46,450 bases of DNA from Bacteroidota bacterium (GTDB lineage Bacteria > Bacteroidota > Bacteroidia > Cytophagales > Cyclobacteriaceae): the NCBI GenBank assembly GCA_022567155.1, contig JADFHN010000027.1, positions 1-46,450 on the forward strand, written 5' to 3'. A model generated the notes under the pieces. The model did no database searches. It saw nothing but the letters and a program-made list of their open reading frames with translations, and was not told where the DNA came from. Made by a program: the position numbers and the translations under genes. How positions within the stretch are numbered: position 1 is the stretch's first letter; each line of letters begins with the position of its first letter. Shown one piece after another: positions 1 through 9,555 of this stretch.

Positions 1-60
1 TTTTGTGGAATAGTTATCCCGAAATTCAAAACCAAAACCGAAAGCTTCAACGCTGCCCAT
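1..60 (-). CDS. possible 5' end of a gene running off the left edge
   Basis: An ATG on the minus strand at 60 opens a frame of 20 codons with no stop before the window edge. A purine-rich stretch (GGAAGGGGGAA) lies a few bases upstream. The visible residues (start MGSVEAFGFGFEF) are rich in Phe and Gly and match no family I recognise. A frame this short can be open by chance, so this is only a possible gene start, divergent from the cyclase gene to the right. Confidence 0.2.
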   Translation of the reverse strand, partial: MGSVEAFGFGFEFRDNYSTK

Positions 61-65
61 CGTTT

Positions 66-93
66 CCCCCTTCCCGATAGCTATCAGGAGGGG
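66..93. repeat. imperfect palindrome with GATAGCTATC core
   Basis: A C-rich left arm (66-80) and G-rich right arm (81-93) pair around a perfect 10-bp palindrome, GATAGCTATC, with one bulge and one G-T pair. It lies between the possible divergent gene start at 60 and the cyclase gene. It resembles short REP-like palindromes. A related CCCGAT/ATCGGG hairpin lies at 34949-34968. Confidence 0.4.
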
Positions 94-214
94 AAGCTTT
101 GGGCTTCGGAACTGCCACGGACTCAAATTTCTTGCTTCGGGCTTTAGGCTTATATTGGTAACTCATATTGAATCCCCTGTATATTGTATTTTAGTATTCA
201 GATTTTTACTAATT

Positions 215-2137
215 ATGCCCGAACGTACTTTAGCAGCGATCATGTTTACCGACATGGAAGGTTACACCCGCCTGATGCAGCAGGATGAGAAAAAAGCTAA
301 ACAACTATGTGATCTGCACCGAAAGGCATTAGAAGAAGAAACTGAAAAACGAAATGGCAAAATCATGCAGTATTACGGAGATGGATCGCTTTCCATATAT
401 AATAGTTCGATAGAAGCGGTTGCATGTGCCATTGCCGTCCAGGAAAGGATCAAAGGGAAAGTCAATCTTCGTATCGGATTGCATGTTGGAGACATCGTAA
501 AAGATGAGGATGGGGCAATCTATGGGGACGGCGTCAATGTGGCCTCAAGAATAGAGTCCATGGCAATTTCAGGGGCTGTATTGGTATCAGGGAAACTTCA
601 TGACGACATTAAAAACCAATCCAATTTTTCCACGGAATTCCTGGGTTCGTTTGAATTAAAAAATGTGGTACAACCTGTCGAGATATTTGCGATAACGAAT
701 TCCCCACTGAATGTTCCCGATAAACAGGATATGGTAGGAAAAGGAAGTCCAAAACAAAGGAGCATTGCTGTATTGCCATTTACTAATATGTCAACAGATC
801 CTGAAAATGAATATTTTAGCGATGGGATTACCGAGGAAATCTTAAATGCCCTGGTGAAAGTTGAAGACCTGAAAGTAACGGCTCGTACTTCTTCATTTGT
901 ATTCAAAGGGAAAGAGGTGGATATACGTGAAATAGGAAAAATACTCAATGTTGAATATGTGCTGGAAGGGAGTGTTAGAAAGGCAGGAAGCAAGGTGAGG
1001 ATTTCTGCACAATTAGTCAGTGCGGTGGATGGATATCATCTTTGGTCTGAAACATTCGACAGGGATCTGGAAGATATTTTTACCCTCCAGGATGAGATCA
1101 GTAAAACCATAACCTCCCATCTCCGGATAGAGCTCTCTTTAGAATCGCATCAGAAACCTCTGGTAAAAAAACCCACAGATAATATTGAGGTCTACAACCT
1201 GTTTTTGAAGGGTAAGTATTACTGGAATAAATGGTCGCCCGAAAATGTCAGAAAAGCTATAACTTATTTTGAAGAAGCTATAAACCTGGAACCTTCCTTT
1301 TCATCTGCCTATGCAGCCCTTGCAGGATGTTATATATTTCTTGCTGTAAGCGGGAATTCCAGGCCCGATATCGCATTTCCAAAAGCATTAGAAAATGCTA
1401 AAAAGTCGATAGAACTTGCCGGAAATGAAGCTGACAGTGTATCAGCTATTGCAATGGTTAAATTTTTATATGAAAAAAACAGATCAGTTGCCAGAAAATT
1501 CTTCGAAAAAGCACTTGAATTAAATCCAAAACTTGCTGAAACACATCATTACTTCAGTATGTTCTTATGCGTTGTTGGAGATCTTGAAAGCGCATTGAAA
1601 GAAATAAAAACGGCACTAAATATTGATCCGTTATCACTGAATAAAATAATTCACCTTGCTGATATTTATATGTATATGAATCGTCTGGATGATGCTATGG
1701 CTGAAATTGACAAGGTGCTGGAAATGGATGCTTCGTTCAGGATGGCAACAGAAAAAAAAGGATGGATATACTATTTTATGGGTGACATCAGCAAGTCTCT
1801 CAATACCTTTAAAAAATATCATAAACAAACGAGTTCTAAACTCAAAGGGCTTTCCGGACTTGGCTATGTTTACGGTAAAACAGGCAAAACGGAAAAAGCA
1901 AATGAACTGATAAAAAGGCTTGATAAACGAAAATCCCTTGATGATGAAGTGATCCTGGACATGGATTATGCGGTCATTTATCTTGGATTAAATGATCTGG
2001 ATAACGTGTTTTATCACCTTGAAAAAGCATTTGAACAAAACGTAGGTAGTTTGTACATCAGCTCTGATCTATTATGGGTATCCATTCAGGATGATCCCCG
2101 GTTTGCACCATTGGCAAAAAAATATAAGCTCATTTGA
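215..2137 (+). CDS. putative class III adenylate/guanylate cyclase with TolB-like and TPR domains
   Basis: The 640-residue protein begins with a class III nucleotide cyclase domain (about 1-165). Metal-binding Asp13 (FTDMEGYT) and Asp56 (YYGDGS) are visible, as are the transition-state Asn108 and Arg112 (NVASRIE). The site normally holding the purine-selecting Lys, four residues before Asp56, is Gln52, so substrate and activity are uncertain. A TolB/FlgO-like domain follows at about 180-300 (IAVLPFTNMS, then FSDGITEEI), and TPR repeats fill about 320-640. Such proteins are cytoplasmic or membrane-attached signalling proteins. I chose the ATG at 215 because homologues begin close to the cyclase motif; an open frame extends upstream to a GTG at 155. 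It stands alone with a short downstream gap. Confidence 0.85.
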   Translation: MPERTLAAIMFTDMEGYTRLMQQDEKKAKQLCDLHRKALEEETEKRNGKIMQYYGDGSLSIYNSSIEAVACAIAVQERIKGKVNLRIGLHVGDIVKDEDGAIYGDGVNVASRIESMAISGAVLVSGKLHDDIKNQSNFSTEFLGSFELKNVVQPVEIFAITNSPLNVPDKQDMVGKGSPKQRSIAVLPFTNMSTDPENEYFSDGITEEILNALVKVEDLKVTARTSSFVFKGKEVDIREIGKILNVEYVLEGSVRKAGSKVRISAQLVSAVDGYHLWSETFDRDLEDIFTLQDEISKTITSHLRIELSLESHQKPLVKKPTDNIEVYNLFLKGKYYWNKWSPENVRKAITYFEEAINLEPSFSSAYAALAGCYIFLAVSGNSRPDIAFPKALENAKKSIELAGNEADSVSAIAMVKFLYEKNRSVARKFFEKALELNPKLAETHHYFSMFLCVVGDLESALKEIKTALNIDPLSLNKIIHLADIYMYMNRLDDAMAEIDKVLEMDASFRMATEKKGWIYYFMGDISKSLNTFKKYHKQTSSKLKGLSGLGYVYGKTGKTEKANELIKRLDKRKSLDDEVILDMDYAVIYLGLNDLDNVFYHLEKAFEQNVGSLYISSDLLWVSIQDDPRFAPLAKKYKLI

Positions 2138-2378
2138 TTTCAGCTCTTCTCCTGATTTTCGGGTTTCAAATTTAATAAGCTATTTTGCAGAGGACCTCAG
2201 AGGATTCACTATCGAATTTCGGGTTCAAGGATATTCAGACTTACAGATTCGAATATGATGAGGATAAAGTTATTGCACAAATGACTTCAGAGGATTCAAA
2301 AAAGACCACTGAGAATAAGTAAATCATCTTCAAATTCCGGGCTACCGACTTCGGACTTATGGCTTCCGACTAATATTT

Positions 2379-2846
2379 TCAGTTTTCTATTCCGGTAATA
2401 TTGCCGTCTGGCCGTTGAGGAGTTTCCTGCAAGGCTTTCAATCCGCTAAGTGTAGCATCCCAGCCTGTCACGGTATGCTGATACCCGGCTTCATTCTTGC
2501 CAAAATCTCCCTGCGTAACTGTCAGTAGCGTATTTCCGTTTTCTGAAGCCAATTCATATGTTACAATGGTGTGTGTTGACTTATCTTGTTCCGTATCCGG
2601 TGAAAAACACGAATACTGCAGTAATTTTTCTTCTTCTATGTTCAGAATAATCCCTTTTACGACAACTATTGTTTCCCCGTCTTTTTCCATTTTGAACTCG
2701 ATCACACTACCGGTTTCCCAGTCTGAAATAGCTTCACAGTCAAAGAAATATTTTTTTGTCATTTCAGGATTGGTCAGTGCATCCCACACAGCTGAAATAT
2801 TGGCATTTACTTTAATGGATTTTTTTACAATCAATTCATTTTTCAT
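2379..2846 (-). CDS. SRPBCC (AHSA1-like) domain protein
   Basis: The 155-residue cytoplasmic protein has the START/Bet v 1-like fold typical of AHSA1 proteins. Visible motifs are the opening strand (IKVNANISAVWDALTNPEM), an FDCEAISDW segment, and a closing helix with the characteristic GWDATLSGLKAL. Members bind small hydrophobic ligands or act as stress proteins; the ligand here is unknown. I chose the ATG at 2846 because it matches the usual family start; an open frame reaches back to 2885. It lies 92 bases downstream of the S9 peptidase gene on the same strand. Confidence 0.8.
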   Translation of the reverse strand: MKNELIVKKSIKVNANISAVWDALTNPEMTKKYFFDCEAISDWETGSVIEFKMEKDGETIVVVKGIILNIEEEKLLQYSCFSPDTEQDKSTHTIVTYELASENGNTLLTVTQGDFGKNEAGYQHTVTGWDATLSGLKALQETPQRPDGNITGIEN

Positions 2847-2938
2847 ATTACAGGATTTTATCTTGAAAATCAGTTTGTACGTCACTTTTCACAATGCAAT
2901 TTCCAGAGAAAATGTTATTGTTTATTTATCTTGATCTA

Positions 2939-5308
2939 TCATCGCTGTGAAGTATTTACCTTAAACGTGTATTCTTTGGGTGGTTCAGCGCCCAGCAAAT
3001 GCCTGACGAAATAGTCCCAGCGCCGGCGCATCATGTATGCCTCGTTGCCAAAACCATGACCTCTGTTCGGAAACAGAATCAGGTCAAAATCCTTATTGGC
3101 GGCTATCAGTTCATTAACTACCAGCAACGTATTGTAAACCGGTACGTTTGTATCAAGCGTGCCGTGGGCAAGCAGAAGTTTACCTTTCAGATTGCCTGCC
3201 AAAAGCTGGTTGGCCTGATTGTCGTAATTGGTGGAGCCATCAGGATTGGTTTTAAGAAGGCCCTGCCACTTCTCTCCCCAGTCATCTTCATAGTTGCGGT
3301 TGTCATGGTTACCTGCGCCGCTCACTGCCACCTTAAAAAAATCGGGGTAGCGCAGAATAGCGTCAGTGGATGCAAAACCTCCTCCTGAGTGCCCGTAAAT
3401 GCCCACGCGATCAAGATCCATCCATGAATATTGCCCTGCAAGCTGCTTCATCCCTGCGATCTGGTCCGGTATGCCGTTGTCGCCCATATTTCCGTAGTAA
3501 AAGGCATGAAATGACTTCGATCGCATGGGAGTTCCCATGGCGTCTAATGCCACTACAATAAATCCCAGTTCTGCAAGCGATTGTTTGTCGCCACGTGATG
3601 CGGCAAAACTGCGGCTGCCCACACTGCCTGTCTGCGGACCCGGGTAAATATAATTGATCACGGGATATTTCTTCGAAGGATCAAAATCAACCGGTTTGAA
3701 CATAAGCCCGTAGAGGTCGGTCACCCCGTCACGCGCCTTTACCGTAAAAGGTTCGGGCGGTTTCCAGCCGGTCTCCACAAGCTGCGAGATATCCGCATTC
3801 TCCACTGTGCGTAGTTGCTGTCCCTGCTTATCACGCAGCACGGTTACAGGCGGTTCAACCGGAGTAGAATAGCTGTCAACAAAAAAATGACCGCCTGGCG
3901 ATAGATAGATCGTATGGTTTGCATTTTCAGGGGTGAGTACCTGCATGTGTTCTATGCTGATTTCCGATTCAGGACGTGTAGTTTGACCCAACGCATCCAT
4001 ATTTACACTATATAAATACTGGAAGTAAGGGTCTCCCGGCTCCCGCCCGGCCCCGGTAAAAAATATGGTTCGGTCCGTTTCATCGATTCGTAGAATCTGA
4101 AGCACATTCCAGTCCCCCGAAGTAATCCGGCTTTTCAGACGGCCTGTTTTAAGATCGTACAGGTACAAATGCCCCCAATCGTCGCGTTGAGAAAACCAGA
4201 CTACTTCACCGGACGCAAACAACACATGCCAGTTCACTTTCCGGTATCCCGATTCAAAAAACGTATCCACGGTTTCATCCATTACATCCCGCACTGTCCC
4301 GGTTTCCGGATCAGCGATACGTAGCGTTACATGCTGATGGTTTCGTGAAGTGGATGCAAACGCGAGTTGGGTAGCATCTTCACTCCACTCGATGTCTGAG
4401 AATCCACCACCACGGCAAATGATATGATCACAATTCGTTGAGCGGTGCTGATCGGGGAGCATCTGCAGCCTGACCATGCGGGGACCATCCAGGTGAATCA
4501 CCACACGGTGTATGCGGAAGATCACACTGTCTTCAGGCAGGGGATATTTCCATGCATGCAATGTAGGATGGCCCACATTAGTGGATACCAGGTACATATC
4601 CCCTACTCCACGACCGTCGTGCTGAAACGTGGCAATCTTTTTGGAGTCGGGCGACCACAGCAAAACAGGCCGGTCGCTTTTAATCCAACCCGCATTGTTG
4701 GTGGCATACCCAAAATCCTTTTCTCCATCAAACGTAAGTTGTGTTTCTTTGCCGGTTTCAAGATTTCTGTTCCAGAGATTATTTTCACGAATGAATGCAG
4801 CATGTTTACCGTCAGGTGAAATAACTGCATCGGGGTCGTTGTATCTGAATGAATCCAGAAGTTCACAATGCACTTCTCCCGTATCGCACATGTAGGTTTG
4901 TCCTTTTACATTAAAGACGATTAATTTTCCATCATTCGTGAATTCAAACCGGCGGAATGGCAGATTAAGGGAGGTATAAGATGTGCCGGTGGCAGCGGAT
5001 AAGGCATCGGCTAGTTTTTTATGATCAAACGCAGGCTCAAACTCCTGATTTCCTGCATTCACAAGAATAAACTGCTTTCCTTCCGGCGACGTTTGCAGGT
5101 ACCAGAACCGGTCGTCATCGATCCACGTGGGCCTGATGTTTACGTTGAATACAAGTCTGGATGTGGAAGCTGCCAGGAACTTCTCTGCACGGGCATAATC
5201 TTCCGCCGTCACAACCGGCTGGGCCATACTAGAAGAAACGAATGCAATGGAACACAGGAATACCATAAATGTTGACAGACGCACGGATTTGGTTTGATTA
5301 TTTTTCAT
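2939..5308 (-). CDS. secreted S9 family peptidase (DPP IV-like)
   Basis: The 789-residue protein carries an N-terminal signal peptide (hydrophobic core near 13-26, then SMAQP), a DPP IV-type beta-propeller (about 80-520) and an alpha/beta-hydrolase domain (about 530-780). The catalytic triad can be placed at Ser641 (GHSGGG), Asp719 (HGTLDTN) and His751 (RGHGFG). Members cleave dipeptides or short peptides, often after Pro or Ala, in the periplasm or outside the cell. Length and domain order are normal for Bacteroidota. It is transcribed toward the SRPBCC gene. Specificity is inferred only from the family. Confidence 0.92.
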   Translation of the reverse strand: MKNNQTKSVRLSTFMVFLCSIAFVSSSMAQPVVTAEDYARAEKFLAASTSRLVFNVNIRPTWIDDDRFWYLQTSPEGKQFILVNAGNQEFEPAFDHKKLADALSAATGTSYTSLNLPFRRFEFTNDGKLIVFNVKGQTYMCDTGEVHCELLDSFRYNDPDAVISPDGKHAAFIRENNLWNRNLETGKETQLTFDGEKDFGYATNNAGWIKSDRPVLLWSPDSKKIATFQHDGRGVGDMYLVSTNVGHPTLHAWKYPLPEDSVIFRIHRVVIHLDGPRMVRLQMLPDQHRSTNCDHIICRGGGFSDIEWSEDATQLAFASTSRNHQHVTLRIADPETGTVRDVMDETVDTFFESGYRKVNWHVLFASGEVVWFSQRDDWGHLYLYDLKTGRLKSRITSGDWNVLQILRIDETDRTIFFTGAGREPGDPYFQYLYSVNMDALGQTTRPESEISIEHMQVLTPENANHTIYLSPGGHFFVDSYSTPVEPPVTVLRDKQGQQLRTVENADISQLVETGWKPPEPFTVKARDGVTDLYGLMFKPVDFDPSKKYPVINYIYPGPQTGSVGSRSFAASRGDKQSLAELGFIVVALDAMGTPMRSKSFHAFYYGNMGDNGIPDQIAGMKQLAGQYSWMDLDRVGIYGHSGGGFASTDAILRYPDFFKVAVSGAGNHDNRNYEDDWGEKWQGLLKTNPDGSTNYDNQANQLLAGNLKGKLLLAHGTLDTNVPVYNTLLVVNELIAANKDFDLILFPNRGHGFGNEAYMMRRRWDYFVRHLLGAEPPKEYTFKVNTSQR

Positions 5309-5460
5309 TTTATTTCATTTATTATTTCTTATTTATCCTGTCAAATTACGAAATAACCGGGAAAAAAGTATAGAAAAATTTAACCCTGAATATCAATTAT
5401 ATCTTGCAAAAGCAGGAACTCCAAAGGAATAAATCTGGATTGGCAAACCAAACAGGCTGA

Positions 5461-6150
5461 CTACCACAAAATAATTCTCCGGTCACGGTAAAACTTGCCT
5501 GTTTCAATGTCAGCTCTTGACGCTGTTGCAAGCCACACAGCGGTTTCAGCCCCCTGTTCCACCGTTCTTGGGGCTCCGGCGCCACCCATATCTGTGCGAA
5601 CCCAGCCCGGTGACATGGCAACTACGATTATTTCCTCCTGGTTCAGTTCATTTGCCATCAGGATCGTTAATCCGTTCAGTGCGGTTTTTGACAACCTGTA
5701 TCCCGCATAACCACCTGTAAGGTCGTTAAGCGCCCCCATGCCACTACTCATGTTGATGATGCGACCATCATTACTCTTTCTCAACAAAGGAATCATGGCC
5801 TGTGAAACATACCATGCACCATAGAAATTAGTTTCCATGATCTGCTTTACATCATCTAAATCGGCATCAGGTGCTCCTTTACTTCCAATGCCAATACCTG
5901 CGTTGTTTATCAATATATCCAGTTTTCCATACGCTTTTTCGATAAATGACGCCACAACCTGAATATGCCCGGCGTTGATTACATCCAAATGAATCGCCTG
6001 TACTTTACCTTTCAGCATGTCACCTGCTTTTTGCCCCTTTTGCAAATCACGGGAGCCAAGTATTACCTTATGCCCTGCCGCAGCAAGTATCCTGCATATT
6101 TCCAACCCGATGCCCCTGTTTCCGCCTGTTACCAATACAACCTTGACCAT
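5461..6150 (-). CDS. SDR family NAD(P)-dependent oxidoreductase
   Basis: This is a classical short-chain dehydrogenase of 229 residues. It has the TGGNRGIG cofactor loop at about 8-15, the NNAG motif near 86-89, an active-site Ser (NMSSGMG) and the catalytic YxxxK (YRLSK). The carbonyl-reductase-like layout (PGWVRTDMGG near the C-terminus) suggests an NADPH-dependent ketone or aldehyde reductase in the cytoplasm. The substrate is unknown. It sits between the S9 peptidase gene (same strand) and the divergent symporter pair. Confidence 0.9.
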   Translation of the reverse strand: MVKVVLVTGGNRGIGLEICRILAAAGHKVILGSRDLQKGQKAGDMLKGKVQAIHLDVINAGHIQVVASFIEKAYGKLDILINNAGIGIGSKGAPDADLDDVKQIMETNFYGAWYVSQAMIPLLRKSNDGRIINMSSGMGALNDLTGGYAGYRLSKTALNGLTILMANELNQEEIIVVAMSPGWVRTDMGGAGAPRTVEQGAETAVWLATASRADIETGKFYRDRRIILW

Positions 6151-6274
6151 AACTCAAATTGATTAATTATTTTGTTTAATAAAAATAATATGTTAAATCG
6201 GGATTACAATAATTACGTTACAGAGTAAAAGTTGCAGGTTAGATGAATGTTTAACATAAAATGATCTTAAAATA

Positions 6275-6535
6275 ATGAATAATGATAAGAACCTTAAGCA
6301 ATACTGGAAACGAAACCTTCGCTACCTCCTCATATTGCTTTTGATCTGGTTTACAGTATCATACGGTTGCGGAATTTTATTTGTCGATGAACTCAACATG
6401 ATAAAAATTGGTGGCTTCAAACTTGGATTCTGGTTTGCCCAACAGGGTGCAATATACATTTTTGTTATCCTGATATTCGTATATGTGCATCTGATGAACA
6501 AGCTGGATAAAGAACATAACGTAGATGAGGACTAG
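6275..6535 (+). CDS. DUF4212 small subunit of sodium:solute symporter
   Basis: This small 86-residue membrane protein has two predicted transmembrane helices (about 15-37 and 47-70), an N-terminal YWKRNLRYL patch and a central GFWFAQQG motif. These are hallmarks of DUF4212 proteins, which are encoded just before a VC_2705-type symporter and are thought to be its small subunit. The next gene starts one base after this stop codon, so the two are almost certainly cotranscribed and translationally coupled. Confidence 0.9.
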   Translation: MNNDKNLKQYWKRNLRYLLILLLIWFTVSYGCGILFVDELNMIKIGGFKLGFWFAQQGAIYIFVILIFVYVHLMNKLDKEHNVDED

Positions 6536-6536
6536 C

Positions 6537-8324
6537 ATGGACGTACAAACCTGGACTTATCTTCTTATCGGTCTCACCTTTGCGCTTTATCTTGGAATTG
6601 CCTATTGGTCGCGGGTAACCACTACCAAAGAGTTCTACATAGCTGGGGGAGGCGTGTCGCCCCTTGCCAATGGCATGGCTACCGCTGCTGACTGGATGTC
6701 TGCGGCGTCTTTCATCTCGATGGCCGGACTGATCTCATTTATGGGGTATGACGGGGCGGTGTATCTCATGGGCTGGACAGGCGGCTATGTATTGCTGGCG
6801 TTGCTGCTGGCGCCCTACCTGCGAAAATTCGGTAAGTACACGGTTCCTGATTTTATTGGCGACCGGTACTATTCTAATATTGCACGCACCGTGGCTGTGA
6901 TTTGTGCCCTGTTTGTTTCGTTTACGTACGTAGCCGGCCAGATGCGGGGTGTGGGGATAGTGTTTTCGCGATTTCTGGAAGTGGATATCAACCTTGGTGT
7001 GGTAATCGGGATGGGCATTGTATTCTTTTATGCAGTATTAGGCGGAATGAAAGGGATCACCTACACCCAGGTGGCCCAGTATTGCGTATTGATCTTTGCA
7101 TTTATGGTGCCTGCCATCTTTATTTCCATTCAAATGACAGGTGTTTTTTTGCCTCAGTTGGGTTTCGGCTCAACCCTTTCGGACGGATCGGGGATGTATT
7201 TGCTTGATAAACTTGACGGCTTAAATACAGAATTAGGATTTGCCGCATACACTGACGGAAGCAAATCACGCATCGATGTTTTTGCTATCACCGCTGCGCT
7301 AATGGTCGGCACTGCCGGATTGCCTCATGTGATCGTTCGTTTTTTTACGGTACCAAAGGTACGAGACGCCAGGCTTTCGGCCGGATGGGCACTCTTATTT
7401 ATTGCCATACTCTACACCACTGCACCTGCTGTAGCCGCATTCGCACGTACCAATCTTATCGAATCGGTAAATAACAAGGAGTATAAATTGCTGCCGGAAT
7501 GGTTTGGCAACTGGGAAAAAACTGGCCTGTTGGCGTGGGTGGACAAGAACAACGACGGCAAAGTTCAATACATGAGCGGCACAGCGATCACAGGCAAACC
7601 TGAGTTTATAAAAGGCAGTGGCAACTCGGGTGAACGACTGGTATCGAATGCCAATCAGGAAACTGAAAATGAATTATACGTTGACCGTGACATCATGGTA
7701 CTTGCAAATCCTGAAATTGCAAACCTCCCCAACTGGGTCATCGCACTGGTTGCCGCCGGTGGATTAGCTGCTGCACTTTCAACTGCGGCAGGACTTCTGC
7801 TGGTTATTTCGACATCGATCGCGCACGACCTGATCAAAAAACAAATCAAACCTGATATCAGTGAAAAAGGGGAGTTGCGGGCAGCCAGGATAGCTGCGGG
7901 ACTGGCCATTTTCATTGCCGGTTATTTCGGTATTCATCCTCCTGATTTTGTGGCAGCCGTAGTGGCGCTGGCATTCGGACTTGCAGCTGCTTCTTTTTTT
8001 CCGGCCATCATTATGGGTATTTTTTACAAGCGGATGAATAAGGAAGGGGCTATATCAGGAATGGTTACCGGCTTGTTGCTTATGATATTTTATATTCTCA
8101 AATTCAAATTTGGGCTGCTGGGTGGAGGAGGTATCACCGACTGGTGGTTTGGTATCTCTCCGGAAGGTTTCGGGTTTGTGGCTATGATCACTAATTTTTG
8201 TGTTGCCCTTACCGTTTCACGATTTACCCCAGCACCACCCATGCATATACAGGAGATGGTTGAAAATATACGCTATCCCAAAGGAGCCGGAGGAGCGGTG
8301 GATATCGAAATCAAGGATATTTAG
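6537..8324 (+). CDS. sodium:solute symporter, VC_2705/ActP-like family
   Basis: This polytopic inner-membrane protein (595 residues, about 13 helices) belongs to the SSS family, which moves acetate or other small organic solutes with sodium. Conserved segments include EFYIAGGGV, the ATAADWMSAASFISMAG block near residues 45-65, and GLAAALSTAAGLLLVISTS further on. A loop with a DKNNDGK stretch resembles a calcium-binding loop. I chose the ATG at 6537 because family members begin with this MDVQTW-type sequence. An in-frame ATG at 6525 overlaps the DUF4212 gene. The substrate is not known; acetate, lactate or propionate are candidates by family. Confidence 0.92.
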   Translation: MDVQTWTYLLIGLTFALYLGIAYWSRVTTTKEFYIAGGGVSPLANGMATAADWMSAASFISMAGLISFMGYDGAVYLMGWTGGYVLLALLLAPYLRKFGKYTVPDFIGDRYYSNIARTVAVICALFVSFTYVAGQMRGVGIVFSRFLEVDINLGVVIGMGIVFFYAVLGGMKGITYTQVAQYCVLIFAFMVPAIFISIQMTGVFLPQLGFGSTLSDGSGMYLLDKLDGLNTELGFAAYTDGSKSRIDVFAITAALMVGTAGLPHVIVRFFTVPKVRDARLSAGWALLFIAILYTTAPAVAAFARTNLIESVNNKEYKLLPEWFGNWEKTGLLAWVDKNNDGKVQYMSGTAITGKPEFIKGSGNSGERLVSNANQETENELYVDRDIMVLANPEIANLPNWVIALVAAGGLAAALSTAAGLLLVISTSIAHDLIKKQIKPDISEKGELRAARIAAGLAIFIAGYFGIHPPDFVAAVVALAFGLAAASFFPAIIMGIFYKRMNKEGAISGMVTGLLLMIFYILKFKFGLLGGGGITDWWFGISPEGFGFVAMITNFCVALTVSRFTPAPPMHIQEMVENIRYPKGAGGAVDIEIKDI

Positions 8325-8984
8325 GATTCACTTCATTAGTTTGATTTTTAATTCAAAATTTCTCATTGAGTCGTGTTAAAACTGATTTACATAAAAAAAT
8401 GATTATTTCATGATTCAATATTTTAAAAGTGTTTAACACAGGAGCCGCTTTCGAATTGTGGACTCTGACTTTGGACAGCCGAAGCTGCTTCAACATAAAC
8501 ACCGATACTTGTACCTCTTCGAGCTAATTGCTTTGACAGTATATATTCGTTCTTTTCAAGATAATGTTTGTTGAGCTGAATTACTTTCAGTACTAAATCA
8601 AAGTTTTTGGTTGAATGAAACTTTCTTTGCTCAAAACATTCAAAATTCGGGGTAATGTTCTATGATGGTGTCGATAAGTGCCAGTTCAGGGTCTCGTCTC
8701 CAGCCGGGACGAGTGAACTTGAGTAATGCCTGGTTAAGAATTTTCACAGGTTTCTATTAAATTTACATAAAAGGCCACTTTTATGCAAGTATTTAATTGG
8801 TAATCAATGTGTTATTAATTTAAAGACAGGCACTAATTAGTACCCGTTGTCAGAAATATTTTTCTGATCCTGCTTAATACCATTACCGGGAGATACAATG
8901 AATATTTATGAGCTGAAAGCCGGATGATCCGCATATACATTTCATGGCACGCGGACAGCCTGCTATAAGTCATCCGCTGGTTGC
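8325..8984. other. 660-bp gap holding gene relics and a nested inverted repeat
   Basis: No intact gene is visible. On the minus strand two short open frames without start codons abut each other. One (8640-8753, 37 codons, containing RPGWRRDPELAL) is of unknown family. The other is a four-helix-bundle relic, listed separately. At 8921-8976 a nested inverted repeat (CGGATGA/TCATCCG outside, TCCGC/GCGGA inside) lies just past the stop of the DUF4399 gene and may act as its terminator. The remainder is AT-rich and featureless. Confidence 0.55.
8423..8659 (-). pseudogene. relic of a four-helix-bundle (IVS-type) protein
   Basis: The frame encodes KNFDLVLKVIQLNK, EYILSKQLARRGTSIG and VYVEAASAVQSQSP segments. 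They match the N-terminal half of the four-helix-bundle family related to the protein of 23S rRNA intervening sequences (typical motif LSKQLLRSGTSIGANVEEA). No start codon is present and the frame stops after about 78 codons, well short of the usual 110-120 residues. It looks like a decayed or truncated copy. The match is from memory of the family motif. Confidence 0.55.
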
Positions 8985-9476
8985 CTATTCTTCTTTTTCC
9001 GCCACCGTGATCCGGATACTTTTACTCATTTTTTCACCGTATGACCTGTGAAAACCGTCAGCAAACTGAAGCGTAAGCATATAATCTCCCGGATGCAGAT
9101 CGAGTTCGGTTTCGGTCTGACCTTTACCAAAATGAATATGTGTGCTGTCGGTGGCCACTACTGTACCTTTTTCATTTGCAGGATGATTGATCAGAATATG
9201 GTGGTGACCTTTGTTTTTAGCAAGTTCGCCTGCAGGCTCTATTTCCATTCCTTCCACGCCCATCTCTACTGTAAATGGAGATGCAACTGTGTCGCCATCT
9301 TTCAGATTCCTGAAAAACACGTATTGTCCTTCGGTAATCTCAGCGTCAGCGCCTAATTTTTCTTCCGAAACATCTTCATTTGCCGCTTCTGTTTCATCAG
9401 CGCTCTTTTTTGTTCCGCAAGATGCCATAAGGGCAATCATTAGCATTAAAAATCCTGTTTTCATTAATTTATTCAT
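8985..9476 (-). CDS. DUF4399 domain lipoprotein
   Basis: The 163-residue protein has a lipoprotein signal with Cys20 (LMASC), then an acidic linker and a DUF4399 domain (about 50-160). Histidine-rich motifs KGHHHILIN and STHIHFG, and the closing DGFHRSYGEKMS, are typical of this family, whose role is unknown. The His clusters suggest metal binding, but that is inference. It would be anchored in the periplasm or outer membrane. Another lipoprotein gene lies 79 bases upstream on the same strand. Confidence 0.88.
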   Translation of the reverse strand: MNKLMKTGFLMLMIALMASCGTKKSADETEAANEDVSEEKLGADAEITEGQYVFFRNLKDGDTVASPFTVEMGVEGMEIEPAGELAKNKGHHHILINHPANEKGTVVATDSTHIHFGKGQTETELDLHPGDYMLTLQFADGFHRSYGEKMSKSIRITVAEKEE

Positions 9477-9555
9477 AGTCTGGTCTGGTTAGTATTTCTG
9501 TGTCTGTGATTTAATAGCTAACTTAACAATATTATTAGTGAGATAAAGTTCGAAA

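Noticed and set aside
598-993. 131-codon open frame on the minus strand
   Set aside because: Antisense to the cyclase/TPR gene, with no recognisable domain.
2497-2934. 145-codon open frame on the plus strand
   Set aside because: Antisense to the SRPBCC gene; Ser/Val-rich composition and no domain.
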